Source of the DNA: Clostridiaceae bacterium
GTDB lineage: Bacteria; Bacillota; Clostridia; Saccharofermentanales; UBA5734
Assembly (NCBI GenBank): GCA_012522285.1
Contig: JAAYKS010000406.1
Coordinates: 1 to 17,065 of the forward strand
Direction: 5' to 3'
DNA length: 17,065 bases
The position numbers and the translations under genes are program-made. Positions 8,401 through 13,486 of the stretch are shown one piece after another. How positions within the stretch are numbered: position 1 is the first letter of the stretch; every line of letters begins with the position of its first letter. The notes below the pieces were generated by a model, which searched no databases, was not told the origin of the DNA, and saw only the letters and a list, made by a program, of their open reading frames with translations.

Positions 8401-9001
8401 GCCGACGATCCAGCGCGTCCCGCAGGCTTTCCAGCGTCTTAGCGAGACGCCACAGATCGTCCTCCCTGTCATACAGTCCGAGCGATGCCATCCGAATGTC
8501 ATATTGTTCCATCAAAAAAGCCAGATCCGCGGTTTTGCCCGCAAACGCCCGATCGTCATCCAGCGCTTCGCCGGACGCTTCCCTCAGCGGACCGGACCTC
8601 ACACCGTGTCGCCGCAGGTCGCCAAGCACCTGCCCGACCTGCGGTGCGAAACCGGGGCGTCCGGCACCTGTCGCCAGCGCAAGAAGCGCAGACCTGTGTT
8701 CCTTGAGCAGGGCATGCAGCAGAATGGACTTGCCGACAGGGTCCACACAGGAACGCGACAACCCGCCGATCTCGCCTTGCACACGCCAGGCGAGGCGGGA
8801 AAAGCTCAGCACCTCCGCCAGCAGTATCCCGGAACGACCCGTACGGTCAAAATAGAGGCGCTCTGCCTCGGCCTTGGTTTGCTCGGGGACCAGCAGCATC
8901 GCGCGCCGGTCGGGCCACAGCCGGCAGGCTTCGTCGATCTGGGCGACACAGGCGTCCAGCAATGCAGGCTGCGACGTTCCATACAGGATTTTGATTCCCA
9001 C
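5477..9001 (-). CDS. addB: AddB, helicase-nuclease subunit B with iron-sulfur cluster
   Basis: AddB is the partner of AddA: an inactivated helicase-like scaffold that recognises Chi, plus a second RecB-type nuclease domain held by a [4Fe-4S] cluster. The 1174 residues match the family's usual length (about 1166 in B. subtilis). The cluster cysteines are Cys835 (SCPYAYLARY) and Cys1124, Cys1127 and Cys1133 (CVYCEYRAVC), almost the same positions as in B. subtilis. Nuclease residues are His865 (GSVLHGVLE), Asp986 (GVVDRVD), Asp1003 and Lys1005 (VVDYKSG) and Gln1023. The N-terminus, ILYGTSQPALLDA, sits where many AddB proteins have a Walker A loop but lacks GKT. An acidic run lies at 487-503. 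The start is GTG at 9001 with GGAGG seven bases upstream. It lies 87 bases after the Crp/Fnr gene and overlaps the addA start region. Confidence 0.95.
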   Translation of the reverse strand: MGIKILYGTSQPALLDACVAQIDEACRLWPDRRAMLLVPEQTKAEAERLYFDRTGRSGILLAEVLSFSRLAWRVQGEIGGLSRSCVDPVGKSILLHALLKEHRSALLALATGAGRPGFAPQVGQVLGDLRRHGVRSGPLREASGEALDDDRAFAGKTADLAFLMEQYDIRMASLGLYDREDDLWRLAKTLESLRDALDRRREACGTVQWPLSRAAFLADTEVWVAGFAQTREFTPQEHAVLAGLAGVCGQVTVTVCADAVPGDPAAVSAGPDAFRIGRQSARRLVERFPGTAASRIPSSLPGVFGRIGQALADGMPVSTDVDSGSAVDPVEREGDLPADRSSVTTALFRNRDEEIRWVAGEIRRLTQLHGYRYADIAIGVSSPSSYLSPLRAVFREYGLSPFIDEPRPLSGTPLYRFLRGLLDLKTHDWSLPSVTACLRSGFCRIDRGEADRLENFFLARGLTGSDRVFDDRRYRAAYETLVTLPDREEESEPEPDETQEARHSRQTSGAVAAAEALELRNRVLTPLRDFLDELVRIPSCAGKCAHLEKFLDAYGVPEAVTARVDALHGTGDDEAAITLVRAWNGFGHVMEQMKAIAGDGDYDLDAFRDALSAGMESAQSGAIPPVIDRITVSGYTRAGFRRARVLFLIGATDEAFPSAAPPEGLLKDPDRERISRRLGVRLPSVLRDQVFADAALAHALLTAPSDALYMTAPAGTGPASVYLDLVRETVPGGRHLSPVLVEEDDPRLAAPRPARRHVLSVAAGMVLPADGIRLTKLRALSDTLERPGGVGVGMDWPGVSSDFSTSTRLPVALVREATGKRFLMSVSQLEKYASCPYAYLARYLLKLQERDVWSPRAADTGSVLHGVLELGIRALAEELSRAASEEERSAVLARWAEMDYDAYALACMTTVAERDGYGLFFDAGIRASSGRRVLRMGAATLRAAVEQLSDGQAVPVCTEWRFGENGQSPLRLRVQGTDVLFRGVVDRVDSMGGAQENLFRVVDYKSGDVRFDPDKVYYGLSLQLPAYAAAWRNAHAGAEACELAYLRFQAPTANRKPHESDIDTQAVRQEIAGQFRLRQTGLGVGDIALVTAHTVGRMESLCKALLSGKADALPARIGSKPAACVYCEYRAVCGHTGKAFFHMKPLSDRIPPAEARTRMQKLLVAIRGGNPEEA
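5482..5487 (-). promoter_or_regulatory. Ribosome binding site deciding the addA start
   Basis: AGGAGG on the - strand, inside the last codons of addB. Spacing is 10 bases to ATG 5471 and 1 base to ATG 5480. A one-base spacer is too short for normal initiation, which favours 5471. Either start keeps addA translationally coupled to addB, whose stop is at 5479-5477. Confidence 0.6.
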
Positions 9002-9024
9002 TTCGTTCCCTCCGGGTCGGCTTG

Positions 9025-9039
9025 CCGCCTGGCAGGCGG
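9025..9039 (-). other. Small GC hairpin in the addB 5' region
   Basis: CCGCC-TGGCA-GGCGG forms a five to six base-pair stem between the Crp/Fnr gene and addB, ending about 11 bases from the addB Shine-Dalgarno sequence. No T-run follows on the - strand. It might modulate read-through or ribosome access. A -10-like TAGAAT lies on the - strand at 9063-9058 without a recognisable -35. Confidence 0.25.
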
Positions 9040-9088
9040 TTGATCTGGTTCCTTTCCATTCTACCGGTGTCGCAGTCCCTTTATCCGG

Positions 9089-9820
9089 TCAGATCGACGC
9101 CGCCTCGGCCAATGCCGGCGCATCGAGAACCGAAAACCGGTTTTTCCCGTAATCCAGGAAGCCATCTCCCCGGAGGCGGGACAACTCGCGGGACAAGGCA
9201 CTGCGGTCACAGGCCAGATACTCCGCGAGTCCGTTGCGGTCAAATGGGATTGAAAACTCAAAATACCCGGCCCGGCGCATTTCGGCCAACAGGTACGAAG
9301 CGACGCGGGCCCGGATCGTCTTGCGGGTCAGGACATCCATTTTGCGCGTAAGCAACAGGTTTTTATCTGCCAGAATCCGCAACAGATTGCGAATGATCGA
9401 AGTGTGGCGCGCACACATTTTCCCACACGGACTCGCAAGCCTGCTGTAGTCGATATCCAAAATTTCAGAGGGAGATACCGCGGTCACGGTTACGGGACTG
9501 TGCATCCCACCCGCGCAGGCGAGTGTCTCCCCGTACAACTCTCCCGGCAAAATGCGCCCGATGATGTGGCGATTGCCCGACGCGTCTTCCTGGGCAACCT
9601 CGACCTCCCCGGACAACACCAGCCCGAACCGATCGAGGGGTTGCCCTTCAACCAATGGCATCTCTCCCCGGTCATACCGGTGCAACCGGGCTCCGAGGCA
9701 GGAAAATAAACCCGGCCATTCCTCTGGCGCTATATCAAGAAACAATGGGCAATGAGCCAGGATGGGCTCCCATTTGCACACAATCTGGCTAAAAACAGGG
9801 TCGAATATCACATTTTCCAC
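9089..9820 (-). CDS. Crp/Fnr-family transcriptional regulator
   Basis: The 243-residue protein has an N-terminal cyclic-nucleotide-binding-type beta barrel (about 20-125, with GLVLSGEVEV and GRILPGELYGE), a long linking helix (about 140-180) and a C-terminal winged helix-turn-helix (about 190-233, FDRNGLAEYLACDRSALSRE). The cAMP-contacting RS pair of true Crp is not evident. Seven cysteines are present (15, 24, 41, 102, 132, 136, 204); Cys132 and Cys136 are close together, but the clustered N-terminal cysteines of Fnr are absent, so cluster binding is uncertain. The start is GTG 9820 with GGAAGGA upstream. It is divergent from the AraC-type gene and 87 bases ahead of addB on the same strand. 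Effector and targets are unknown; control of the neighbouring operon or of itself is possible but not shown. Confidence 0.88.
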   Translation of the reverse strand: MENVIFDPVFSQIVCKWEPILAHCPLFLDIAPEEWPGLFSCLGARLHRYDRGEMPLVEGQPLDRFGLVLSGEVEVAQEDASGNRHIIGRILPGELYGETLACAGGMHSPVTVTAVSPSEILDIDYSRLASPCGKMCARHTSIIRNLLRILADKNLLLTRKMDVLTRKTIRARVASYLLAEMRRAGYFEFSIPFDRNGLAEYLACDRSALSRELSRLRGDGFLDYGKNRFSVLDAPALAEAASI

Positions 9821-9843
9821 TTTTTCTCATCCTTCCCAAGCGA

Positions 9844-9877
9844 ATCCATATCGCCAATATGATATCATTTAATGGAT
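9844..9877. promoter_or_regulatory. Divergent promoter/operator region between Crp/Fnr and AraC genes
   Basis: An AT-rich patch in otherwise GC-rich DNA. It contains the perfect palindrome ATGATATCAT (9859-9868) and, around it, the inverted pair ATCCAT (9844-9849) and ATGGAT (9872-9877). Overlapping -10-like hexamers occur on both strands: TATGAT at 9858-9863 (+) and TATCAT at 9864-9859 (-). I see no clear -35 for either, as expected for activator-dependent promoters. It does not match the canonical Crp/Fnr site TTGAT-N4-ATCAA. Confidence 0.4.
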
Positions 9878-9933
9878 ATAGGCGGGTCAGTCGCGGCTGT
9901 GCGGCAGGCAACACGGATCAGGAGCGTTCCGAA

Positions 9934-10779
9934 ATGAAAGAAGCCATCACACACGGCGACCTGCGGTTTCCGATACAGGCATATACCGTCCCTTTCGATC
10001 TGCCCAACCACTGGCACAACGAGTTCGAGTTCCTGTATATGAACCGCGGCAGTGCCACCTACTGGGTCGACACACAACCATTCGAACTTGCGGAAGGCGA
10101 ATGCGGATTCGCGAGCAAGGGACAAATGCATTCCATCGATTACCACGACGAGAGCAGTAGTGAATTTACTGCGCTGGTGTTCAACCCCGTCCTGCTTTCG
10201 GGGGAGTTCGACGCCTGCAGCTTCTATTTTCAAGGCATTGCGGACCAGCGGATCCTGATCGATCACAAATATGCTCCCGGCACCCCGCACGGCGATGCGG
10301 TCATCCAGGGACTGCTTCAGATTGCCGAGCTGCTGGCGGAAAAACCGTTCGCCTACGAGATCGAAATCAAGGGGCTGCTGTACGGGATGTTTGCCGCCAT
10401 CTTCCACAATGGTGCGTATCACGTCCAGTACGAAGAACACATCGGCAATCCGAAGAACGCCGAGAAAATCAAACGGGTCGTCAACTACATCTATAACAAT
10501 TTCAACCAGAAGATCACGATCGAGGACCTCGCCCAGCTGCTGAACTACAGCCCCTATTACTTCAGCCGTTTCTTCAAGGAACTGACCGGACGGACCCCTA
10601 TCGACTATCTCAACCGATACCGGATCTTCCGCGCCTCGGAGCTGCTCCGGACTTCCGAAATGAGCATCTCGGAGGCCGCCTACGCGGTGGGATTCGACAA
10701 CCTCAGCTATTTCATCCGGATGTTCCGCAAATACAACAGCTGCACTCCCTCCACCTATCGCCGCCGCGGCAAAGGCTGA
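9934..10779 (+). CDS. AraC-family transcriptional regulator with cupin sensor domain
   Basis: The 281-residue protein has an N-terminal cupin-like domain with the HWHNEFE motif (26-32), usual for sugar- or small-molecule-sensing AraC proteins. The C-terminus holds two helix-turn-helix motifs: about 194-215 (TIEDLAQLLNYSPYYFSRFF) and about 242-265 (SISEAAYAVGFDNLSYFIR), ending with the family's P-S-x-Y-R-R. The start at 9934 is chosen because CAGGAG lies nine bases before it; an earlier in-frame ATG at 9859 has no ribosome binding site and lies inside the palindromic promoter region. It is divergent from the Crp/Fnr gene and lies upstream of, but separated from, the ilv promoter. The effector is unknown; no catabolic genes are adjacent to suggest one. 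Confidence 0.9.
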   Translation: MKEAITHGDLRFPIQAYTVPFDLPNHWHNEFEFLYMNRGSATYWVDTQPFELAEGECGFASKGQMHSIDYHDESSSEFTALVFNPVLLSGEFDACSFYFQGIADQRILIDHKYAPGTPHGDAVIQGLLQIAELLAEKPFAYEIEIKGLLYGMFAAIFHNGAYHVQYEEHIGNPKNAEKIKRVVNYIYNNFNQKITIEDLAQLLNYSPYYFSRFFKELTGRTPIDYLNRYRIFRASELLRTSEMSISEAAYAVGFDNLSYFIRMFRKYNSCTPSTYRRRGKG

Positions 10780-10848
10780 CCTTCCGTCCTATGGCGAGAC
10801 AAGTCTTTCTTTTTTCTGATCGAAAACGTACCGAACCCCGCGGTTTGC

Positions 10849-10877
10849 TTGACGCTCTCCCAAGATCGGTGTAACCT
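10849..10877 (+). promoter_or_regulatory. Candidate sigma-70-type promoter of the ilv operon
   Basis: TTGACG (10849-10854, five of six matches) and TAACCT (10872-10877, three of six) are 17 bases apart. Transcription would start near 10884, about 24 bases before the leader ORF. The spacing and the location just ahead of an attenuator support it; the -10 is weak. Bases 10780-10848, between the AraC stop and this promoter, hold nothing I can name: a T-rich patch near 10807-10817 lacks a convincing stem. Confidence 0.5.
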
Positions 10878-10907
10878 GAAAATCACCAAACGAAAGGAGT
10901 CCGCACG

Positions 10908-11069
10908 ATGCGTACCGCACCGGTCTCTCACGATCCGATCCGCACCTTCCGTGCGGTCTTCCCGATCCGGTTCCAGGCCACCCTGCCCATTCCGTCCGTA
11001 GACGGTCTGGTAGTATGCGCCCTTACACAGGGGCGGAACGTGCCTGTACCCGGACGGACAGCGGCCTGA
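10908..11069 (+). CDS. Candidate ilv leader peptide (53 codons)
   Basis: An ORF of 53 codons starts at ATG 10908 with AAAGGAG eight bases upstream and ends with TGA at 11067-11069. Branched-chain residues make up 13 of 53 (seven Val, three Ile, three Leu). Codons 31-39 (V-D-G-L-V-V-C-A-L) hold three valines, all GTA, although GTC and GTG dominate in the ilv genes. No known protein is recognisable. Its place, right after the ilv promoter and ahead of an intrinsic terminator, is that of a regulatory leader peptide. A ribosome waiting at codons 35-36 (11010-11015) would leave the antiterminator strand at 11030-11037 free. The leader is long for its type and the valine run is short, so translation is a proposal. 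Confidence 0.5.
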   Translation: MRTAPVSHDPIRTFRAVFPIRFQATLPIPSVDGLVVCALTQGRNVPVPGRTAA

Positions 11070-11103
11070 CAGCCGGCCATCGGATCCTCCAGCAGTACAT
11101 GAG

Positions 11104-11143
11104 CCTCCGCCCCCGGTCGCATTCGACCCGGAGCGGGGGTTTT
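11104..11143 (+). terminator. Intrinsic terminator of the ilv attenuator
   Basis: A long stem pairs 11104-11119 with 11124-11139: GGTCG/CGACC closes a CATT loop and is extended by a GC-rich helix with two mismatches and one G-U pair. TTTT follows immediately at 11140-11143. It lies about 80 bases before the ilvB start and 35 bases after the leader ORF stop. There is no gene end nearby for it to serve, which is why I read it as an attenuator rather than an end-of-gene terminator. Confidence 0.8.
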
Positions 11144-11223
11144 GTTCATCTGGCGATGTCCGTCCGTCAATCCATCATCACACAGGGGCCGCACAGCCGG
11201 TGCCCGGAAAGGAGTCGATCCAC

Positions 11224-12894
11224 ATGATGCTCAATGGCGCACAAATTCTGATCGAATCGCTGATCTCCCAGGGGGTCGACACGGTATTCGGCTATCCCGG
11301 CGGCGCTGTGATCAATATCTACAACGCGCTGCACGACTACCATGACAGCATCCGTCACGTGCTGACTTCGCACGAACAGGGTGCTGCCCACGCGGCAGAC
11401 GGATACGCCAGGACCACCGGTCGTACCGGCGTGGTGTTCGCGACCTCCGGGCCGGGTGCCACCAATTTGGTCACAGGCATCGCGACCGCCTATCTGGACT
11501 CCGTGCCGTTGGTCGCGGTCACCGGCAATGTTCCCCTCGATCTCATGGGCCGTGACAGCTTCCAGGAGGTCGACATCACGGGCATCACGATGCCGATCAC
11601 CAAGCACAACTTTATCGTCAAACGCGTCGAAGACATGGCCTGGACCATCCGGGAAGCGTTCATCATCGCCAACTCCGGCCGCCCCGGACCGGTACTCGTT
11701 GACATTCCCAAAGACATGACCGCCAAACAGGCGGAATATGTTCCGCTGCCCCGCTATCTCCCCCGACCGGATCCCACGCCCGATCCCGCCGCGGTGGCAA
11801 CACTTCTCGAATGGCTCAAGGAGAGCCGGCGCCCGCTGATCTACGCGGGGGGAGGCGTTGTGATCTCCGGGGCTTCCAAAGCGCTGCAGGAACTGTCCCG
11901 CAGAGCGGCCATCCCGGTCTGCACCAGCATCATGGGCCTCACAGCGATGCCGGCCGACGACATCAGTTTCCTGGGTATGGTCGGCATGCACGGCACCCCC
12001 GCGGCCAATTATGCGACCCACCAGTGCGACCTGTTGATCGCCATCGGAACCCGTTTCTCGGACCGCGTGGCCAGCAAGCGGGACGATTTTGCGGCGGACT
12101 CCCGCATCGTCCACATCGATATCGATGCCTCGGAGATCGACAAAAACATCCTGACGCAGTTGTCGATCACCGGCAACGCGGCGACGGTACTGGACATGCT
12201 GCTCCGGGATCTGGAGCCACTCGAGCATCCGGAATGGATTCACACACTGGTCCGCTACAAAGCCCAAAACCCGCTCCCGATGCCGGAATCGACCGGGTGC
12301 CTCAACCCACGCGACATCCTGTTGCCGCTCGCCTCGATGGTTGGTCCGGACGCGATCATCGCGACCGATGTCGGACAGCACCAGATGCTGACCGCACAGT
12401 ATTTTCCCTTCAGACAGCCCCGCTCGCTGGTGAGTTCCTGCGGACTCGGCACGATGGGATACGGGCTGGGCGCCGCGATCGGCGCCAAAGTGGCCAATCC
12501 GGACCGCCCGGTGATCCTCATCACAGGCGACGGCAGTTTTCACATGAACCTCAACGAACTTGCAACCGCGGTCTCCGAGCACCTGCCCATCGTGATTCTT
12601 GTCATGAACAACCGGGTGCTCGGGATGGTGCGGCAGTGGCAGAAGATGTTCTACCAGAGCCGATACTCCGAGACATCGCTCGGACGGCGCACCGACTACA
12701 TCAAGCTCGCGGAAGCCTTCGGGGGCAAAGGGCTGCGGATCCGGGAAAAGAGCGAAATCCGCGACGTGCTGCGCGAAGCACTCGCTGAGACGAACGGTCC
12801 CGTAGTCGTCGATTGCGTCACCGACTGCGACAACAACGTGTTTCCAATGATTCCACCCGGCGGTTCGGCCCGGGACATCATTTTCTCGGAGTGA
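11224..12894 (+). CDS. ilvB: Acetolactate synthase (AHAS), large catalytic subunit
   Basis: IlvB condenses two pyruvates to 2-acetolactate, or pyruvate with 2-oxobutyrate to 2-aceto-2-hydroxybutyrate, using thiamine diphosphate, magnesium and FAD. The 556 residues are of normal length. Visible are DTVFGYPGGAV (19-29), the catalytic glutamate Glu51 in TSHEQGAAHAADGYAR (48-63), and the ThDP/Mg motif starting GDGSF (435-439) and ending MNN (461-463). ATSGPGATN (73-81) and the central FAD-binding domain are also present. The start is ATG 11224, nine bases after AAGGAG; a second ATG follows at 11227. It is the first enzyme gene of ilvBNCD, 17 bases ahead of ilvN, and is preceded by the attenuator. 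Confidence 0.97.
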   Translation: MMLNGAQILIESLISQGVDTVFGYPGGAVINIYNALHDYHDSIRHVLTSHEQGAAHAADGYARTTGRTGVVFATSGPGATNLVTGIATAYLDSVPLVAVTGNVPLDLMGRDSFQEVDITGITMPITKHNFIVKRVEDMAWTIREAFIIANSGRPGPVLVDIPKDMTAKQAEYVPLPRYLPRPDPTPDPAAVATLLEWLKESRRPLIYAGGGVVISGASKALQELSRRAAIPVCTSIMGLTAMPADDISFLGMVGMHGTPAANYATHQCDLLIAIGTRFSDRVASKRDDFAADSRIVHIDIDASEIDKNILTQLSITGNAATVLDMLLRDLEPLEHPEWIHTLVRYKAQNPLPMPESTGCLNPRDILLPLASMVGPDAIIATDVGQHQMLTAQYFPFRQPRSLVSSCGLGTMGYGLGAAIGAKVANPDRPVILITGDGSFHMNLNELATAVSEHLPIVILVMNNRVLGMVRQWQKMFYQSRYSETSLGRRTDYIKLAEAFGGKGLRIREKSEIRDVLREALAETNGPVVVDCVTDCDNNVFPMIPPGGSARDIIFSE

Positions 12895-12911
12895 AGGAAA
12901 GGAGGCTTCCC

Positions 12912-13403
12912 ATGCGCAACCAACTGCTGTCCTTGCTGGTCACCAACCACTTTGGCGTCCTCATGCGGGTCACCAATCTGTTTTCCCGGCGCGGATACAA
13001 CATCAAAGCCCTGACAGTCGGGGAAACCGAGAATCCGGAGATGTCCCGGATCACCATCCTCACGGAAGGCGACGACAACCGGATCTCCCAAATCACAAAA
13101 CAATTGGAAAAACTTGAAGACGTCCACCGGGTCGCCCGCCTGGAAGACGGCCGGCACATCGCCCGAGAGCTTTTGTTGCTCAAAGTCTCCGCCCCGGAAG
13201 ACGACCTTGCCACCTTCACGGACCGCGCGATTACCATGGGCGCCAGACCGGCCAATCGGGAGGAAGGTTCTCTGATTCTCGAGTTGACCGGGACATCCGA
13301 CCAGGTCGACGCTCTCATCGAAGCAGCCCGGACCGCGGGCTTGGCAGAAATTTGCCGCACTGGCGCCACCGGTATGCAAACCGGGGACGACACGCTGGCT
13401 TGA
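12912..13403 (+). CDS. ilvN: Acetolactate synthase, small regulatory subunit
   Basis: This subunit activates the catalytic subunit and mediates valine feedback inhibition. The 163 residues match the usual length (E. coli IlvH has 163). An N-terminal ACT domain spans about 4-78, with TNHFGVLMRVTNLFSRRGYN (11-30) as its ligand-site signature, followed by the C-terminal domain of about 80-160. The start is ATG 12912 with AAAGGAGG six bases upstream; in-frame ATGs further up lie inside ilvB and lack a ribosome binding site. It follows ilvB by 17 bases. Some databases would name it ilvH. Confidence 0.95.
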   Translation: MRNQLLSLLVTNHFGVLMRVTNLFSRRGYNIKALTVGETENPEMSRITILTEGDDNRISQITKQLEKLEDVHRVARLEDGRHIARELLLLKVSAPEDDLATFTDRAITMGARPANREEGSLILELTGTSDQVDALIEAARTAGLAEICRTGATGMQTGDDTLA

Positions 13404-13417
13404 CACATCCGCCGGAT

Positions 13418-13438
13418 GGTCCGCTATCACAGCGGATC
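13418..13438 (+). other. Hairpin in the ilvN-ilvC gap
   Basis: GGTCCGCT (13418-13425) pairs with AGCGGATC (13431-13438) around ATCAC: eight pairs including one G-U. It sits in the 83-base gap, the largest inside the operon. No T-run follows, so it is unlikely to terminate. It may be a processing or mRNA-stability element that sets ilvC levels apart from ilvBN. Confidence 0.4.
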
Positions 13439-13486
13439 GGACAGAAATGAACCCACAATAAAGGGACAAAACGGAGGTACCCCGCC

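Larger units (their letters stand above)
10884..11143 (+). promoter_or_regulatory. ilv transcription attenuator (leader RNA)
   Basis: Several mutually exclusive pairings can be read. (1) TTCCGTCC (10990-10997) with GGGCGGAA (11031-11038), eight pairs including one G-U. (2) GGGGCGGA (11030-11037) with TCCGCCCC (11106-11113), eight pairs, possibly extended by TGTAC (11045-11049) with GTACA (11095-11099); this would occupy the 5' arm of the terminator and act as antiterminator. (3) The terminator itself at 11104-11139. A local hairpin CCGCAC/GTGCGG lies at 10940-10956. The layout resembles the 1:2, 2:3, 3:4 scheme of amino-acid attenuators. No T-box sequence (UGGN within the conserved AGGGUGGNACCGCG) is present. 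No energy calculation was possible. Confidence 0.6.

Noticed and set aside
9859..9933. Longer AraC N-terminus starting at ATG 9859
   Set aside because: No ribosome binding site before it, it overlaps the palindromic promoter region, and the added 25 residues do not look like a cupin N-terminus.
10780..10820. Terminator after the AraC-type gene
   Set aside because: There is a T-rich run near 10807-10817 but only 4-bp stems nearby, one with a two-base loop; not a convincing intrinsic terminator.
10880..11143. T-box riboswitch for the ilv operon
   Set aside because: AGGGGCGGAACG at 11029-11040 faintly resembles the T-box sequence, and GTACCGC occurs at 10912, but there is no UGGN bulge in the right place, and the second motif is nearly 200 bases before the terminator. 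The ORF and promoter position fit a leader peptide better.
11015..11227. 70-codon ORF overlapping the leader and the ilvB start
   Set aside because: Its start and an internal ATG at 11099 have no Shine-Dalgarno sequence, and it runs through the terminator stem; it is probably a chance frame.
11167..12582. 471-codon ORF antisense to ilvB
   Set aside because: Long antisense frames are common in GC-rich coding DNA. It lies within a clear AHAS gene and its translation matches no family I recognise.
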